From contig NZ_JACHOB010000005.1 of NCBI RefSeq assembly GCF_014199615.1, positions 248,001 through 312,000 on the forward strand: 64,000 nucleotides of DNA, read 5' to 3'. Both the position numbers and the translations under genes were made by a program. Positions 49,960 to 59,210 of this stretch are shown here, piece by piece; the stretch's first letter is position 1, and every line of letters begins with the position of its first letter. The notes under the pieces were generated by a model. It ran no database searches. It had not been told where the DNA came from and was given only the letters and a program-made list of their open reading frames with translations. Origin of the DNA: Parvularcula dongshanensis (GTDB taxonomy: Bacteria > Pseudomonadota > Alphaproteobacteria > Caulobacterales > Parvularculaceae).

Positions 49960-50808
49960 TCACGGCAGCCTTTCGCCCAGAGACGCTTCGAGGACCTCGT
50001 ACCACTGCCGGCGGGTGAGCTTGAGCTCGCTCGCGCGTGCAGCGTCGCGCAGGCGCTCTTCCTTCGTGGTCCCGATGATCGGCACGACGCCGGAGGGGTG
50101 GGCGAGCAGGAAGGACAAAGACGCGGCAGAGACGCTGATCCCCGCCTCGTTCGCCAGGCGTTCGAGGACGGGGCGCACCCGCGCCGCGCGCTCGCCCTCG
50201 CCGGTCGGCACGCGCCCGCCGCCCAAGGGAGACCAGGCGAAGAGGTCGAGGCCCATCGCCATCGCCTGATCCGCGGTCCCGTCGTAGAGGGGGGCGGGCT
50301 CTAGGACCGAGAACTCGACCTGCTGCGCGGTCAGCGGCGCCTTCAGATGTGCCTTCAGCGCACGGACCTGCTCTACCGTGTAGTTCGAGACGCCCACCCG
50401 GCCGACCTTGCCCGAGGAGACGAGTCCGTCGAGGGCGTCTGCGACCTCGGCCGGATGCGCGAGGAAGTCGGGGCGGTGGACGTAGAAGAGGTCGACGCGC
50501 TCCGCCTTCATGCGGCGCAGGGACTCGTCGCACGCACGGGTCAGGTAGTCCTTCGAGTTGTTGTAGGGCGTGCCGAACTCGACGCCCGCCTTGGTCGCGA
50601 CCTCGAGCCCGTCGAGGAAGCGGGGGTCGCGATCTCTGATCTCGCCGAGCAGGACCTCCGCCGCGCCGAACTCGCCGCCGCCATAGACGTCCGCCGTGTC
50701 GAGGTGGGTGATGCCGAGCGAGCGGGCGGTGTCGACCATCCGCATGGCCGTCTCGGCCTCGCCGGGACCGTAGCGCCAGAAGCCGTAGGCGAGCGTGTGC
50801 TTGGTCAT
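49960..50808 (-). CDS. Aldo/keto reductase
   Basis: A 282-residue NAD(P)H-dependent oxidoreductase of the AKR superfamily. The catalytic tetrad is readable: Asp in THLDTADVYGGG, Tyr in the same motif, Lys in VATKAGVEF, and His in VHRPDFLAH. The C-terminal NADP site is in PIIGTTKEERL. The ATG 50806-50808 overlaps the upstream epimerase stop by four bases. It sits in the mannan operon; a role in reducing a sugar intermediate is plausible, but the substrate is unknown. Confidence 0.9.
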   Translation of the reverse strand: MTKHTLAYGFWRYGPGEAETAMRMVDTARSLGITHLDTADVYGGGEFGAAEVLLGEIRDRDPRFLDGLEVATKAGVEFGTPYNNSKDYLTRACDESLRRMKAERVDLFYVHRPDFLAHPAEVADALDGLVSSGKVGRVGVSNYTVEQVRALKAHLKAPLTAQQVEFSVLEPAPLYDGTADQAMAMGLDLFAWSPLGGGRVPTGEGERAARVRPVLERLANEAGISVSAASLSFLLAHPSGVVPIIGTTKEERLRDAARASELKLTRRQWYEVLEASLGERLP

Positions 50809-51992
50809 GTCGTCTCCTTCAGGCGGCGGATCATCTCCATCATCGCCCGTCCGTTGTGGTAGGGCCCCTTCCAGAACCCTGACTTGTAAGGACCGCGCGC
50901 GGGCAGGTCGGCGCGAGAGAACCAGCCCCACTCGCCGTGCTCGGGGTCGATGACCTCCGCCCGGATGAAGTCCCAGAGGCCCGCGGCCGTGTCGCGATAC
51001 TTCGCCTCGCCGCTCAACGCATAGGCGTTCTCGAAGCCGACCATGGCCTCGGCCTGGACCCACCAATGGCGTTCGCCGACGGACGTGCCGTCCTCGTGCC
51101 GTTCGTAGGCGAGGCCCCCACCCTGCGTGTAGGCCGTCAGCGCGGCGTCGGCGGTTCTGATCGCAAGCGTTTCGGCGCGCGACAGCCGCGCTTGGTCGCC
51201 GAGCGCGACGGCGGCCTCGTGGAGGAGCCAGCTCGCCTCGATCCCGTGCCCGTAGCTCTCCCCACCGCCCTGGTCGTTCCAATCGTCGTCGTAGAAGAGC
51301 GCGAGGTGGCCGTCGTCCCGTGCGCCCGAGAAGCGGTCCGCGAAGAGGTCGATGCTGTCCGCGAGGACGCCCGCCGTGAACTCGCTGCGACAAAGTGCGT
51401 GAAGCGCCGTGTACCCCTCCAGCACGTGAAGGTGCGTGTTCATCGTCTTGGGTGCGTTCATGTCCTTCGCGCTGAGGCGCTGATCGGGGATCGCCGACCA
51501 GTCCTGCGCGAACGCTTCGAGGTAGCCGCCCTTGGCGCGGTCGACCGTGCGCTCCTCGAGGAGGCGCGCGAGCGTCAGCGCCTCTTCCTTCGCGGCCTCG
51601 TCCTCGAACGCCGCCGCATAGGCCGAGAGCGCGTAGATCGCGAAGGCCTGGGCGTAGGTCTGCTTGCGGGTCTCGGACGGCGTGCCGTCCGCGTCCAGCG
51701 CCCAGAAGACGCCGCCGTGATCCCGATCGAAGAAGGGGGCGAAGCCTCGGCGCGTCGCGTGCGCCGCTTCGGCCGCCTTCGGATCGTCCCTGAACCCTGC
51801 GAGGGCCGAGAAGAACCAAAGGGCGCGCGCGTGCTGGACCGAGCCGCGCGGGGCGCTCTTGTCGGGGCGGTTCTGGTCGTCGACGGCGCCGTGGAGCCGT
51901 CCCTCGGCATCCATACCGTGCGCGATCCACCAGTCGCGGATCTGGTCCAGCTCCGCCTCGAAGGCGGCAGGCGTGTAGGCGTGGTTCGTCAC
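50805..51992 (-). CDS. AGE-family cellobiose/mannobiose 2-epimerase
   Basis: A 395-residue (alpha/alpha)6-barrel protein of the AGE family. The segments [36 protein letters not shown] and KGPYHNGR match cellobiose 2-epimerases rather than the N-acylglucosamine enzymes. It would convert beta-1,4-mannobiose to 4-O-beta-D-mannosyl-D-glucose in the cytoplasm. This is exactly the substrate of the GH130 phosphorylase that overlaps its start by four bases. Confidence 0.88.
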   Translation of the reverse strand: MTNHAYTPAAFEAELDQIRDWWIAHGMDAEGRLHGAVDDQNRPDKSAPRGSVQHARALWFFSALAGFRDDPKAAEAAHATRRGFAPFFDRDHGGVFWALDADGTPSETRKQTYAQAFAIYALSAYAAAFEDEAAKEEALTLARLLEERTVDRAKGGYLEAFAQDWSAIPDQRLSAKDMNAPKTMNTHLHVLEGYTALHALCRSEFTAGVLADSIDLFADRFSGARDDGHLALFYDDDWNDQGGGESYGHGIEASWLLHEAAVALGDQARLSRAETLAIRTADAALTAYTQGGGLAYERHEDGTSVGERHWWVQAEAMVGFENAYALSGEAKYRDTAAGLWDFIRAEVIDPEHGEWGWFSRADLPARGPYKSGFWKGPYHNGRAMMEMIRRLKETT

Positions 51993-53167
51993 GCCCGTTC
52001 CATCAGAGCCAGATTGCCCTTCGCAAGGGCGACGCGTTGCTGCACGGAGGCGCCGGAGGTGAGCGGGTCCTCGGGCGTGTTCTTCACGTAGTCGAGGAGG
52101 CGCGAAATGTCCGTCGTCGCGACGTGCATCCGCGTGTCGGACGAGCCGTAGTAGATGAAGACGCGGCCGTCGGGCTCTGCGATCCAGCCATTGGTGAAGA
52201 CGACGTTCGAGACGTCCCCGACCCGCTCTTCGCCCTCGGGCACGATCAGGGCGCCCGCCGGGCGGTGGGTCACGCGCCAGGGCTCGCCCAGCGCGGTCAT
52301 GAACATGTAGCAGGTGTAGCGCAGGCCCGCGGCGGTGTTGCGGACGCCGTGCGCGAGGTGGAGCCAGCCTTCCTCGGTCTTGATCGGCGCCGGCCCCTGC
52401 CCGTTCTTGGTCTCTTTGATCGTGTGGTAGACGCGGGGGTCCACGATGTTCTCCTCGCCCACCGTCGCGCTTTCGAGGTCGTCGGTCAGGCCGTAGGCGA
52501 TACCGCCCCCCGACCCTGCGTCGATGAAGCCGTCCTGCGGGCGCGTGTAGAGCATGTACCGTCCGTCCACGAACTCAGGGTGGAGGACGACGTTGCGCTG
52601 CTGCGAGGAACGGGTCTTGAGGTCGGGCAGGCGTTCCCAGGTCGCAAGGTCCTTCGTCCGCACGATGCCCGCCGCCGCGACCGCCGCCGTGGGGTCCGAA
52701 GGCTTCGCGTCGTCGTGCCGCTCGGCGCAGAAGATGCCGTAGACCCAGCCGTCCTCGTGGCGCGTCAGCCGCATGTCGTAGACGTTGGTGGTCGGCGCCC
52801 CCGCCTCGGGCAGCTCGAGCGGCAGGTCGCGGAAGCGGAAGCCCTCCGTAGCCGTATCGCTCTCGGCGATCGCGAAGAAGCTCTTCCGGTCCGCACCCTC
52901 GAGCCGGACGACGAGGCAGTACTTGTCCCCCCACTTGATCGCGCCCGCGTTGAAGGCGGCGTTCACGCCCATCCGCTCCATCAGGTGCGGGTTCGTTCGG
53001 CGGTCGAAGTCGTAGCGCCAATGGAGCGGCGCGTGGGCGGCGGTCACGACCGGGTTGCGCCAGCGCTCGTAGATCCCGTTGCCGGGCAGGACGGCTGCGT
53101 TCCGCCTGGTGATCAGCGCCTCGTGCTCGGCCCTAAGGGCCTGCATGCGGGTGTCGAAACTGGTCAT
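51989..53167 (-). CDS. GH130 4-O-beta-D-mannosyl-D-glucose phosphorylase
   Basis: A 392-residue five-bladed propeller enzyme that phosphorolyses beta-1,4-mannosyl-glucose to mannose-1-phosphate and glucose. Typical segments are [32 protein letters not shown] (in parts), [32 protein letters not shown] and [12 protein letters not shown]. They place it with the mannosylglucose phosphorylases (GH130 subfamily 1 type). No signal peptide, so cytoplasmic. Coupled by overlap with the epimerase and 39 bases after the symporter gene. Confidence 0.9.
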   Translation of the reverse strand: MTSFDTRMQALRAEHEALITRRNAAVLPGNGIYERWRNPVVTAAHAPLHWRYDFDRRTNPHLMERMGVNAAFNAGAIKWGDKYCLVVRLEGADRKSFFAIAESDTATEGFRFRDLPLELPEAGAPTTNVYDMRLTRHEDGWVYGIFCAERHDDAKPSDPTAAVAAAGIVRTKDLATWERLPDLKTRSSQQRNVVLHPEFVDGRYMLYTRPQDGFIDAGSGGGIAYGLTDDLESATVGEENIVDPRVYHTIKETKNGQGPAPIKTEEGWLHLAHGVRNTAAGLRYTCYMFMTALGEPWRVTHRPAGALIVPEGEERVGDVSNVVFTNGWIAEPDGRVFIYYGSSDTRMHVATTDISRLLDYVKNTPEDPLTSGASVQQRVALAKGNLALMERA

Positions 53168-53206
53168 GATCTCGTCCGTAGGAGGGAGAAGAAGGGAAAG
53201 AAAAGC

Positions 53207-55120
53207 TCAGAGCGCAGCGCCCGCGCCCTGGGGGACGGCGGGGCCGCTGGCCTTCGCCTCGGCGGCCGCCTCGCTCACGTCGTCGGGGTAGTCCTTCAGC
53301 CTGTCGTACCAGGTGAACTTGAAGACGACCGTGAGAGCGACCGCGAGCAGGAGCGCCATCCACATCATCGCCATCTCGCCGATGACGAGGAAGACCGGCA
53401 CGGCGACGAGCGAGGTCTGCCAGACGATGCCGAGCCCGACGTTCATCATGTCGATGCCGAAGTCGCGGTTGGGCTCGACGGCACGGCCCTCCGCCTCTTC
53501 GAGCGCACGGTGGACCGGCCCCCAGAAGCCCCAAGGCCGCGTGCGGCGGTAGAACTCGACGAGTGCGGGCATCTCGGTCGGCGGGGTCATCAGCGTGCCC
53601 GCGATGCTGGCGGCGGTCGTGATCGCGAGCATGATCGGGAAGAACTGCCACGGGTCGAGCGCGGCAACACCCCCAAGGCCCAAACTCTCGCCGATGGGCA
53701 GGAGAAGCGCGGTGATCACGCCCGACGCCATGCCCCAGAAGTAGCCGAAGCCGTTGAAGCGCCACCAATACCATTTGAGGACGTTCGCCGCGGCGTAACC
53801 GCCGTAGAGCGCGGAGACGAGCCAGTCGATGATGGAGGAGAGGTCCGGCACGAAGAGGCCGATCGCCGTGCCGAGAACGACGAAGACGGTCGCCGTGATG
53901 ACCGACAAGCGGACGTAGTGCTTCTCCGTCTCGTCGGGCTTCAGGTAGCGGCGGTAGACGTCGTTGACGACGTAGGCGGGCGCCGCGTTCACCGCCGCCG
54001 CGAAGGACGACATGAAGGCCGCGAGGAGCCCCGCGATCAGGACGCCGAGGAGGCCGACGGGCACGAACTCCCGCATCGCGAAGGGCAGGATCAGCTCGAA
54101 GTCCACGTCCTCGCCCATGCCGCGCAGTTCGGGCGCGAAGTAGACGAGCGCGAGAACGGAAAGCCCCGCGATCAGCAGGTAGCGCGGCGGGTTGAGAACG
54201 ATCGAGACGAGGCCCGACATCATCGCCGCCTCTCGCGGGGTCCGCGCCGACAGGATGCGCTGCATGTCGTAGTTGGGCGCAGGACCCGCCGCCGAGACGA
54301 AGACGCCCTTCACGAGGATCATCAGGAAGAAGAAGGTGAAGAGCGAGTAGCCGTCGCCCGCGATCTTCCCGTCCGCCGCGGGCAGGATGTTCGACCAGTC
54401 GAGGTCCAGCCTCCAGCCGAAGAAGGGGTTCGTCCACCCTTCGGGCACGGCCGCGGCGAGCATGTCGGGACTGACCGCCTCGATCGCGATCCAGGCGATG
54501 ACCACGCAGGCGACCGTCATGATGAAGAACTGCATCACCTCGGTGATGACGACACTCATCATTCCGCCCTTGACGACGTAGAGCGAGGTAATCGCGACCA
54601 CGATCAGCCCCCAGAGGGTCGCATCCACGTTCGGGTCGGCGGAGAGGTGGATCGGCAGGAAGGTCGCCGCGAACTTGCCGATGCCGATGAAGCTGTAGGC
54701 GAGGTAGGCGAGCACGACGACGAGCGCGAAGGCGACCACGACGAGGTGGCTGAGCCGCGCGCCCCGCCCCTCGCCGAAGCGGAAGGTGATCCACTCCGCC
54801 CCCGTCACGACGCCCGACCGGCGCAGCCACATCGACAGGAACATCATCAGGAAGATCTGGTTGAAGACCGGCCAGAGCCAGGGAATCCAGACGCTCTTCA
54901 GTCCGTAGACGAAGAGGAGGTAGACGAGCCACATCGTGCCGGAGATGTCGAACATGCCCGAGGCGTTCGAAAGGCCGAGCGCGTACCAGGGCAGCTTGTT
55001 GCCGCCGAGGAAGTAGTTGCGCGTGCTCTTGGACGCCGCCCGGCTGAAGACGACGCCTATGCCGACCGACAGCACGAAGTAGGCGATAATGATCGCAAGG
55101 TCGATCGTCGTGACGCCCAT
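53207..55120 (-). CDS. Na+/solute symporter of the SSS family
   Basis: A 637-residue inner-membrane symporter with about 14 membrane segments. It starts MGVTTIDLAIIIAYFVLSVG and has the SSS signature regions NASGMFDISGT and GLLAAFMSSFAAAVN. It is longer than most sugar SSS members, with a C-terminal membrane segment and an alanine-rich tail. Its place between GH5 and GH130/epimerase makes mannobiose or short manno-oligosaccharides the likely substrate. Confidence 0.9.
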   Translation of the reverse strand: MGVTTIDLAIIIAYFVLSVGIGVVFSRAASKSTRNYFLGGNKLPWYALGLSNASGMFDISGTMWLVYLLFVYGLKSVWIPWLWPVFNQIFLMMFLSMWLRRSGVVTGAEWITFRFGEGRGARLSHLVVVAFALVVVLAYLAYSFIGIGKFAATFLPIHLSADPNVDATLWGLIVVAITSLYVVKGGMMSVVITEVMQFFIMTVACVVIAWIAIEAVSPDMLAAAVPEGWTNPFFGWRLDLDWSNILPAADGKIAGDGYSLFTFFFLMILVKGVFVSAAGPAPNYDMQRILSARTPREAAMMSGLVSIVLNPPRYLLIAGLSVLALVYFAPELRGMGEDVDFELILPFAMREFVPVGLLGVLIAGLLAAFMSSFAAAVNAAPAYVVNDVYRRYLKPDETEKHYVRLSVITATVFVVLGTAIGLFVPDLSSIIDWLVSALYGGYAAANVLKWYWWRFNGFGYFWGMASGVITALLLPIGESLGLGGVAALDPWQFFPIMLAITTAASIAGTLMTPPTEMPALVEFYRRTRPWGFWGPVHRALEEAEGRAVEPNRDFGIDMMNVGLGIVWQTSLVAVPVFLVIGEMAMMWMALLLAVALTVVFKFTWYDRLKDYPDDVSEAAAEAKASGPAVPQGAGAAL

Positions 55121-55192
55121 CGGTGTTCCCTTCCCTGCCCGCGGCCCTGACCGCTTGTAAGTATCACGGCGAGGTTCGCCCCCGCTCTTTCG

Positions 55193-56536
55193 TTACTGCG
55201 CGGAGATCGCCTCCGCATGGTCCTCGATGATCGCGAGCGTCGCCTCGTCCACGTCGAAGACGGAGTTGCGTCCCTGCGGCTCTTGCGGCGGGTCGCCCGT
55301 GTAGCTCGTGTCGCCCGGCTGCCACTCGCCGTCCGCGTGCTGCGCCCGGCCGTAGCCGCCCCAGGCCCAGAGGTTCGTGCCGACGAGCGGGCCGCCCGAC
55401 GCCGCGCTTCGCTCGACGCGGTCGTAGACGGCGCGGAGCAGGCGGTCGCGGTGCGGGCTCGGACTGCCGGGGGTCAGTACCTCGTCGGCGCGGTCGAGAC
55501 CGAACTCCTCGAGGACGATCGGTTTGCCGAGCTCCTCGGCCAGCGCGATGTGCTGGTCGATGTAGGCGCCGACCTGAGCCATCGCGCCGTCGATCGTCCC
55601 GTCCGCATCCATCGGATCGAACCAGGACCAGTTGCGCGGCCACATGTGGAAGGTCGCGTAGTCGATCGCATCGCCGTCATGGGCGCCCGTGAAGCAGAAT
55701 GCCGAGCCGTTGCAGCCCATCATCCCTTCATTGCCGGTCGAGACGAGGTGGTTCCGGTCGAGCGACTTGATGAAGCGGGCCGTCTCATCGATCCAGGCGT
55801 GGAAGGCGGCCATCTCCGCGTTGCCCTGCGCCGCGTCGGGATCGGGCCGCGGCTCGTTCGCGAGTTGCCAGGCCATGATCGCCGGGTCGTCGACGTAAGG
55901 GGTGCCGGTCACCGAGTTGGTCCGGGTCACGACGGCCTCGGCGTAGTCGCGGAAGAGCGCGTTCGCCTCGTCGTTGGAATAGAAGTCCGCCACGAAGTTC
56001 GGGAAGGCCGGCCACGGATAGGCCGGGTCGCCGAGGTCGATATACTCGCCGCCATTGACGTAGGACAGGTAGGTGCCCATCCCGCCGGACCACTCCCAGA
56101 AGTTGTTCAGGTAGATGACGGCGGTCATTCCGCGCTCGCCGATCTCGGCGAGGGCGGTGTCGAGGCCTTCGAGCAGGGTCTCGTCGTAGTCGCCGCTCTC
56201 GTCCCGGAAGGTGACCTTCAATGACTTGCCGAAGGGAGAGGTCTCCGAGGCGCCGAGGATGCGCAGGTTGGTGACGCCCAGCGCCTTCAACCGGTCGAGT
56301 TCGCGTCCGAGCCGCTCGCGGTCGCCGTATGGCGCGTCCGCGCCGAGATAGGCGGCGTACCACATGTTGACGCCGACATAGGGGTAGGCCTCGCCGTCGC
56401 GGATGAAGCTCATGTCGTCGACTTCGACGAAGCCGGGATCAGCCTCCGCCTGCTCGTCCCCCTGCCCGCCCGCGGCGCAGCCCGCCAGGAGCGCAACCGC
56501 GCATGCCAGGAGCGGCAGGATAGACAGACGTTTCAT
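55193..56536 (-). CDS. GH5 endo-beta-1,4-mannanase-like lipoprotein
   Basis: A 447-residue lipoprotein (lipobox LAGC, Cys20) with a GH5_7-like mannanase barrel. The acid/base glutamate is Glu228 in WQLANEPRP and the nucleophile is one of Glu343/344 in VLEEFGLD; YPYVGVNMWY at the start and YVGVN-like strand are typical. I start at ATG 56536 because GAGGGG lies seven bases ahead; the GTG two codons up is the alternative. It would cut (gluco)mannan at the cell surface and feed the symporter. Confidence 0.9.
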   Translation of the reverse strand: MKRLSILPLLACAVALLAGCAAGGQGDEQAEADPGFVEVDDMSFIRDGEAYPYVGVNMWYAAYLGADAPYGDRERLGRELDRLKALGVTNLRILGASETSPFGKSLKVTFRDESGDYDETLLEGLDTALAEIGERGMTAVIYLNNFWEWSGGMGTYLSYVNGGEYIDLGDPAYPWPAFPNFVADFYSNDEANALFRDYAEAVVTRTNSVTGTPYVDDPAIMAWQLANEPRPDPDAAQGNAEMAAFHAWIDETARFIKSLDRNHLVSTGNEGMMGCNGSAFCFTGAHDGDAIDYATFHMWPRNWSWFDPMDADGTIDGAMAQVGAYIDQHIALAEELGKPIVLEEFGLDRADEVLTPGSPSPHRDRLLRAVYDRVERSAASGGPLVGTNLWAWGGYGRAQHADGEWQPGDTSYTGDPPQEPQGRNSVFDVDEATLAIIEDHAEAISAQ

Positions 56537-56652
56537 GAGCACCCCTCGCTTGGTGGAAGCTGCTTACAGGCAATCCGTAGCGCAGGTCGAGCGTTCGGGC
56601 GGACTCGTCCCAAATGAGGACAACGGCGCCCGCTTCCCCTACCCGCCCCTCC

Positions 56653-57711
56653 CTACTCGGCGACGCGGAACCTGAACTCCGTGGTGCTCTCGTAGAGCTC
56701 TCCCGGTCGCAAGGCGGTGTCCGGGAAGCCAGGTTGGTTGGGGCTATCGGGGAAAGCCTGGGTCTCGAGGCAGACCCCGGTGCGCCAGCCCAGCGTTCGG
56801 CCTTTCCCGTGCGACGTGCCGTCGAAGTGGTTGCCGGAGTAGAACTGGATGCCCGGCTCGGTCGTGTGGACTTCGAGCACGCGGCCGCTCGCCGGGTCCG
56901 ACAGAACGCCAGCGAGCCGCAGGCCGCTTCCTGACAGGACCAGGTTGTGGTCGTAGCCGCCCGCAAGGCGGAGCTGCTCGTCCTCCGCATCGATCCGGTC
57001 AGCGATCCCCGTCGGCTCTCGAAAGTCGAAGGGCGTTCCGTCGACCGAGCGGACCTCGCCGGTCGGGATCGCCGTCTCGTCGATCGGCGTGAAGGCGTCC
57101 GCGGCCAGCCGCAGCACCTGCGCCATCGGATCGCCGGCCCCGCCCGTCAGGTCGAAGTAGCTGTGCTGAGTCAGGGCGACGGGCGTCGGCGCGTCGGTCT
57201 CGGCACGGTAGTGGACCACGAGCGTGTCGTCCTCGCGCAACAGGTAGGTGACCTGGACCTGCAACGTGCCGGGAAAGCCTTCTTCCCCGTCGGGGCTCAC
57301 GTAACGCAGGATCAACTTCGGACCCGCCTCGCCCTCGCGGGCTTCGGCCTCCCAGACGCGCTTGTCGAAGCCGCGCGCCCCGCCGTGAAGCGTGTTCGGC
57401 GGGTCGTTCGTCTCGAGCGTGTAGGCGTGTCCGTCCAAACTGAAGCGCCCGCCCGCGATCCTGTTCGCGTAACGGCCGATCAGCGCGCCGAGGAAGGCGG
57501 TGTTCGCCTCGTAGGCCGCTAGGTCGTCGAGGCCGAGGACCACGTCGGCGAAGTGACCGGCCCGCCCCCTCGCCGTCAACGCGGTGATCGTGCCCCCGTA
57601 GTCGAGCACGGACATCTGCATGCCGGTCGCGCCCGTCAGGGTGAAGCAGGTGACCGCCTCGCCCGTCTGCGTCGTGCCGTAGGCCGTTCGTTCGATACCG
57701 CTCGCGGACAT
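56653..57711 (-). CDS. galM: Aldose 1-epimerase
   Basis: A 352-residue mutarotase interconverting anomers of aldohexoses. NRIAGGRFSLDG, LHGGARGFDKRVW and TQHSYFDLTG hold the catalytic histidines, and the general-base glutamate is in CLETQAFPD near the C-terminus. No signal peptide. It is the first gene of the co-directional block leading through the mannan genes, 116 bases upstream of GH5. Confidence 0.95.
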   Translation of the reverse strand: MSASGIERTAYGTTQTGEAVTCFTLTGATGMQMSVLDYGGTITALTARGRAGHFADVVLGLDDLAAYEANTAFLGALIGRYANRIAGGRFSLDGHAYTLETNDPPNTLHGGARGFDKRVWEAEAREGEAGPKLILRYVSPDGEEGFPGTLQVQVTYLLREDDTLVVHYRAETDAPTPVALTQHSYFDLTGGAGDPMAQVLRLAADAFTPIDETAIPTGEVRSVDGTPFDFREPTGIADRIDAEDEQLRLAGGYDHNLVLSGSGLRLAGVLSDPASGRVLEVHTTEPGIQFYSGNHFDGTSHGKGRTLGWRTGVCLETQAFPDSPNQPGFPDTALRPGELYESTTEFRFRVAE

Positions 57712-57774
57712 GCCGCCTCCGTGCTTGGCGTCGCCGGGGGGCTTAGCCCTGCCCGGCGTGCCGCGTCACGGGGG

Positions 57775-58452
57775 TCAGAAGCGGTAGCCGAGACCCACCG
57801 TCACGACCGGCCAGTAGGCGTACTCGTCGATGTCGTTCTGCAGCTGGAGCGCCTCTTCGTCGAGTTGGCGGCGAAGCTCCGCGGCGAGCGTGGGATCGGC
57901 GCTGTCGAGGCCCGTCGCGTCGAGCGCGACATCGGGCTCCCCGGCGAACATCACGCCCGCCCGCGCGATGAAGGACAGGCGGCCTTGCTTGTAGAGGGCG
58001 TTGTCCCAGCCGAACCCGGCGAAGAAGGCCGTGTCCGAGAACTTGGCAGAGCCGGTCATGACGCCGACCTCTTCGGGGGTGAAGACTCGGTCGCCGATCT
58101 CGACGTCCGTCTGCGGCTCCGCATCGAGGCGAACCGACTTGTCACCGACGAAGACGCCGCCCGACACGGTGAAACCGTTGGCGAAGGGGTGCAGGTCCGC
58201 GAAGCCGCCGAAGCCGGAGAACTCGAGGTCGCCGTCGTAGAGGATGTCGTCGTACTCCTGCTCGTCGGCGGAGTAGTCGAGCCAGTTGTAGCCGGCACGC
58301 AGCGCCAGCCGGCTGGTGAGCCCGACCTGCGCGTTGCCGCTGATGCCGGTGGTTCCGGCGCTCACGTCGAACGCAGCGTTGCCCGGCACCTGTGCCGACG
58401 CGACGCCGATCAGGCTCAACGCCGCCAATCCGCTCGCAATCAGTCGAATCAT
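57775..58452 (-). CDS. Outer-membrane beta-barrel protein
   Basis: A 225-residue protein with a signal peptide (MIRLIASGLAALSLIGVASA) and alternating beta strands ending in GLGYRF, with a terminal aromatic residue as in outer-membrane barrels. Segments such as TSRLALRAGYNWLDY and FANGFTVSGGVFVG match the small OmpA/OmpW-like barrels. No function is assigned. It is upstream of galM on the same strand but with 63 bases between. Confidence 0.8.
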   Translation of the reverse strand: MIRLIASGLAALSLIGVASAQVPGNAAFDVSAGTTGISGNAQVGLTSRLALRAGYNWLDYSADEQEYDDILYDGDLEFSGFGGFADLHPFANGFTVSGGVFVGDKSVRLDAEPQTDVEIGDRVFTPEEVGVMTGSAKFSDTAFFAGFGWDNALYKQGRLSFIARAGVMFAGEPDVALDATGLDSADPTLAAELRRQLDEEALQLQNDIDEYAYWPVVTVGLGYRF

Positions 58453-58585
58453 GTCTCTGCCCCTCTCAAACTTGACGGGCGCGGGGTTAGCCCTGCCCAG
58501 TGAGTATTCCGTTACCGACGAGCGGGCGCGCTTTCCGCTCAGAACCGTCTTGCAATACCAGCCCCCCTCCGCCAGTGTCCGCGAC

Positions 58586-58678
58586 GGGCAGGTGGCCGAG
58601 TGGTCGAAGGCGCTCCCCTGCTAAGGGAGTAGGCGGCTTATACCCGTCTCGAGGGTTCGAATCCCTTCCTGCCCGCCA
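58586..58678 (+). tRNA. tRNA-Ser(GCT)
   Basis: A 93-base serine tRNA with encoded CCA. The acceptor stem GGGCAGG pairs with CCTGCCC, the anticodon stem CTCCC/GGGAG encloses the loop CTGCTAA with anticodon GCT (58620-58622), and a long variable arm follows, as in type II tRNAs. The T loop GGTTCGAATCC is standard. It is directly followed by accessory DNA, so it is a likely integration site. Confidence 0.97.
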
Positions 58679-58841
58679 GCTTCCGAAAAATCTCCGAGCT
58701 AGATCAGCACTCTAGGTGCTTATGAGATCTCATTTATCTTTCGATCCCACCATTCTACCCACCATCACCCTCTGACTGCTAATGCTCGTGAATGTGATGA
58801 CTTGGCATGAGTTTTGAGTGGTCGGTCTCGGGAGCGAGACC
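58679..58841. other. Left edge of the integrated element
   Basis: Gene-free stretch of lower GC directly after the tRNA 3' end. It contains GGTCTCG-GGAG-CGAGACC, a perfect 7-bp inverted repeat at 58824-58841 that abuts the next start codon and could be an operator for it. A partner copy of the tRNA 3' end is not present in the window, which fits an element continuing past the right edge. Confidence 0.55.
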
Positions 58842-59210
58842 ATGCCGATCGAAGAAACTCCGCAATTGCCTGGACTCGAAGACGAAGCGAGTCTGAAGCC
58901 GGTTCGCGTTAAGCCTGCCTGCAACTCCTCCACACGAGCGTTCGAGCGACAGGCGCATGTCTCCGCCGTCACCGTACGCGAAGCCGAGCCGACGGCGACC
59001 CCGTCCAGTTCCGAAGCGACGCCGCGCAAGGAGAGTCCCCAATCGCGACGGCAGCTACAGTTCAGCCTGCCGTGCGAGGTCCATACGCGGTTCAAGACCC
59101 AGGTGTATGAACGCTACGGCATGGAGCATGGCGGGAGCACCAAACTCTTCCTCGACATGCTCGAGCTTCTGGAAGCAACGAAAGGCTCGCTGAGAGGGCG
59201 CTCGCCGTGA
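58842..59210 (+). CDS. Small basic protein of the mobile element, unknown
   Basis: A 122-residue protein. The first 70 residues are low-complexity and the C-terminal 50 (RRQLQFSLPCEVHTRFKTQV, then YERYGMEHGGSTKLFLDMLELLE) resemble a short ribbon-helix-helix or partition-type DNA-binding segment; I do not recognise a family. It begins right after a 7-bp inverted repeat, so self-regulation is possible. Its stop overlaps the next GTG start (GTGA). Confidence 0.55.
   Translation: MPIEETPQLPGLEDEASLKPVRVKPACNSSTRAFERQAHVSAVTVREAEPTATPSSSEATPRKESPQSRRQLQFSLPCEVHTRFKTQVYERYGMEHGGSTKLFLDMLELLEATKGSLRGRSP

Noticed and set aside
52037-55150. A 1037-codon forward frame over GH130 and the symporter
   Set aside because: It spans two well-supported minus-strand genes and their gap, and is rich in Arg, Asp and His without motifs.
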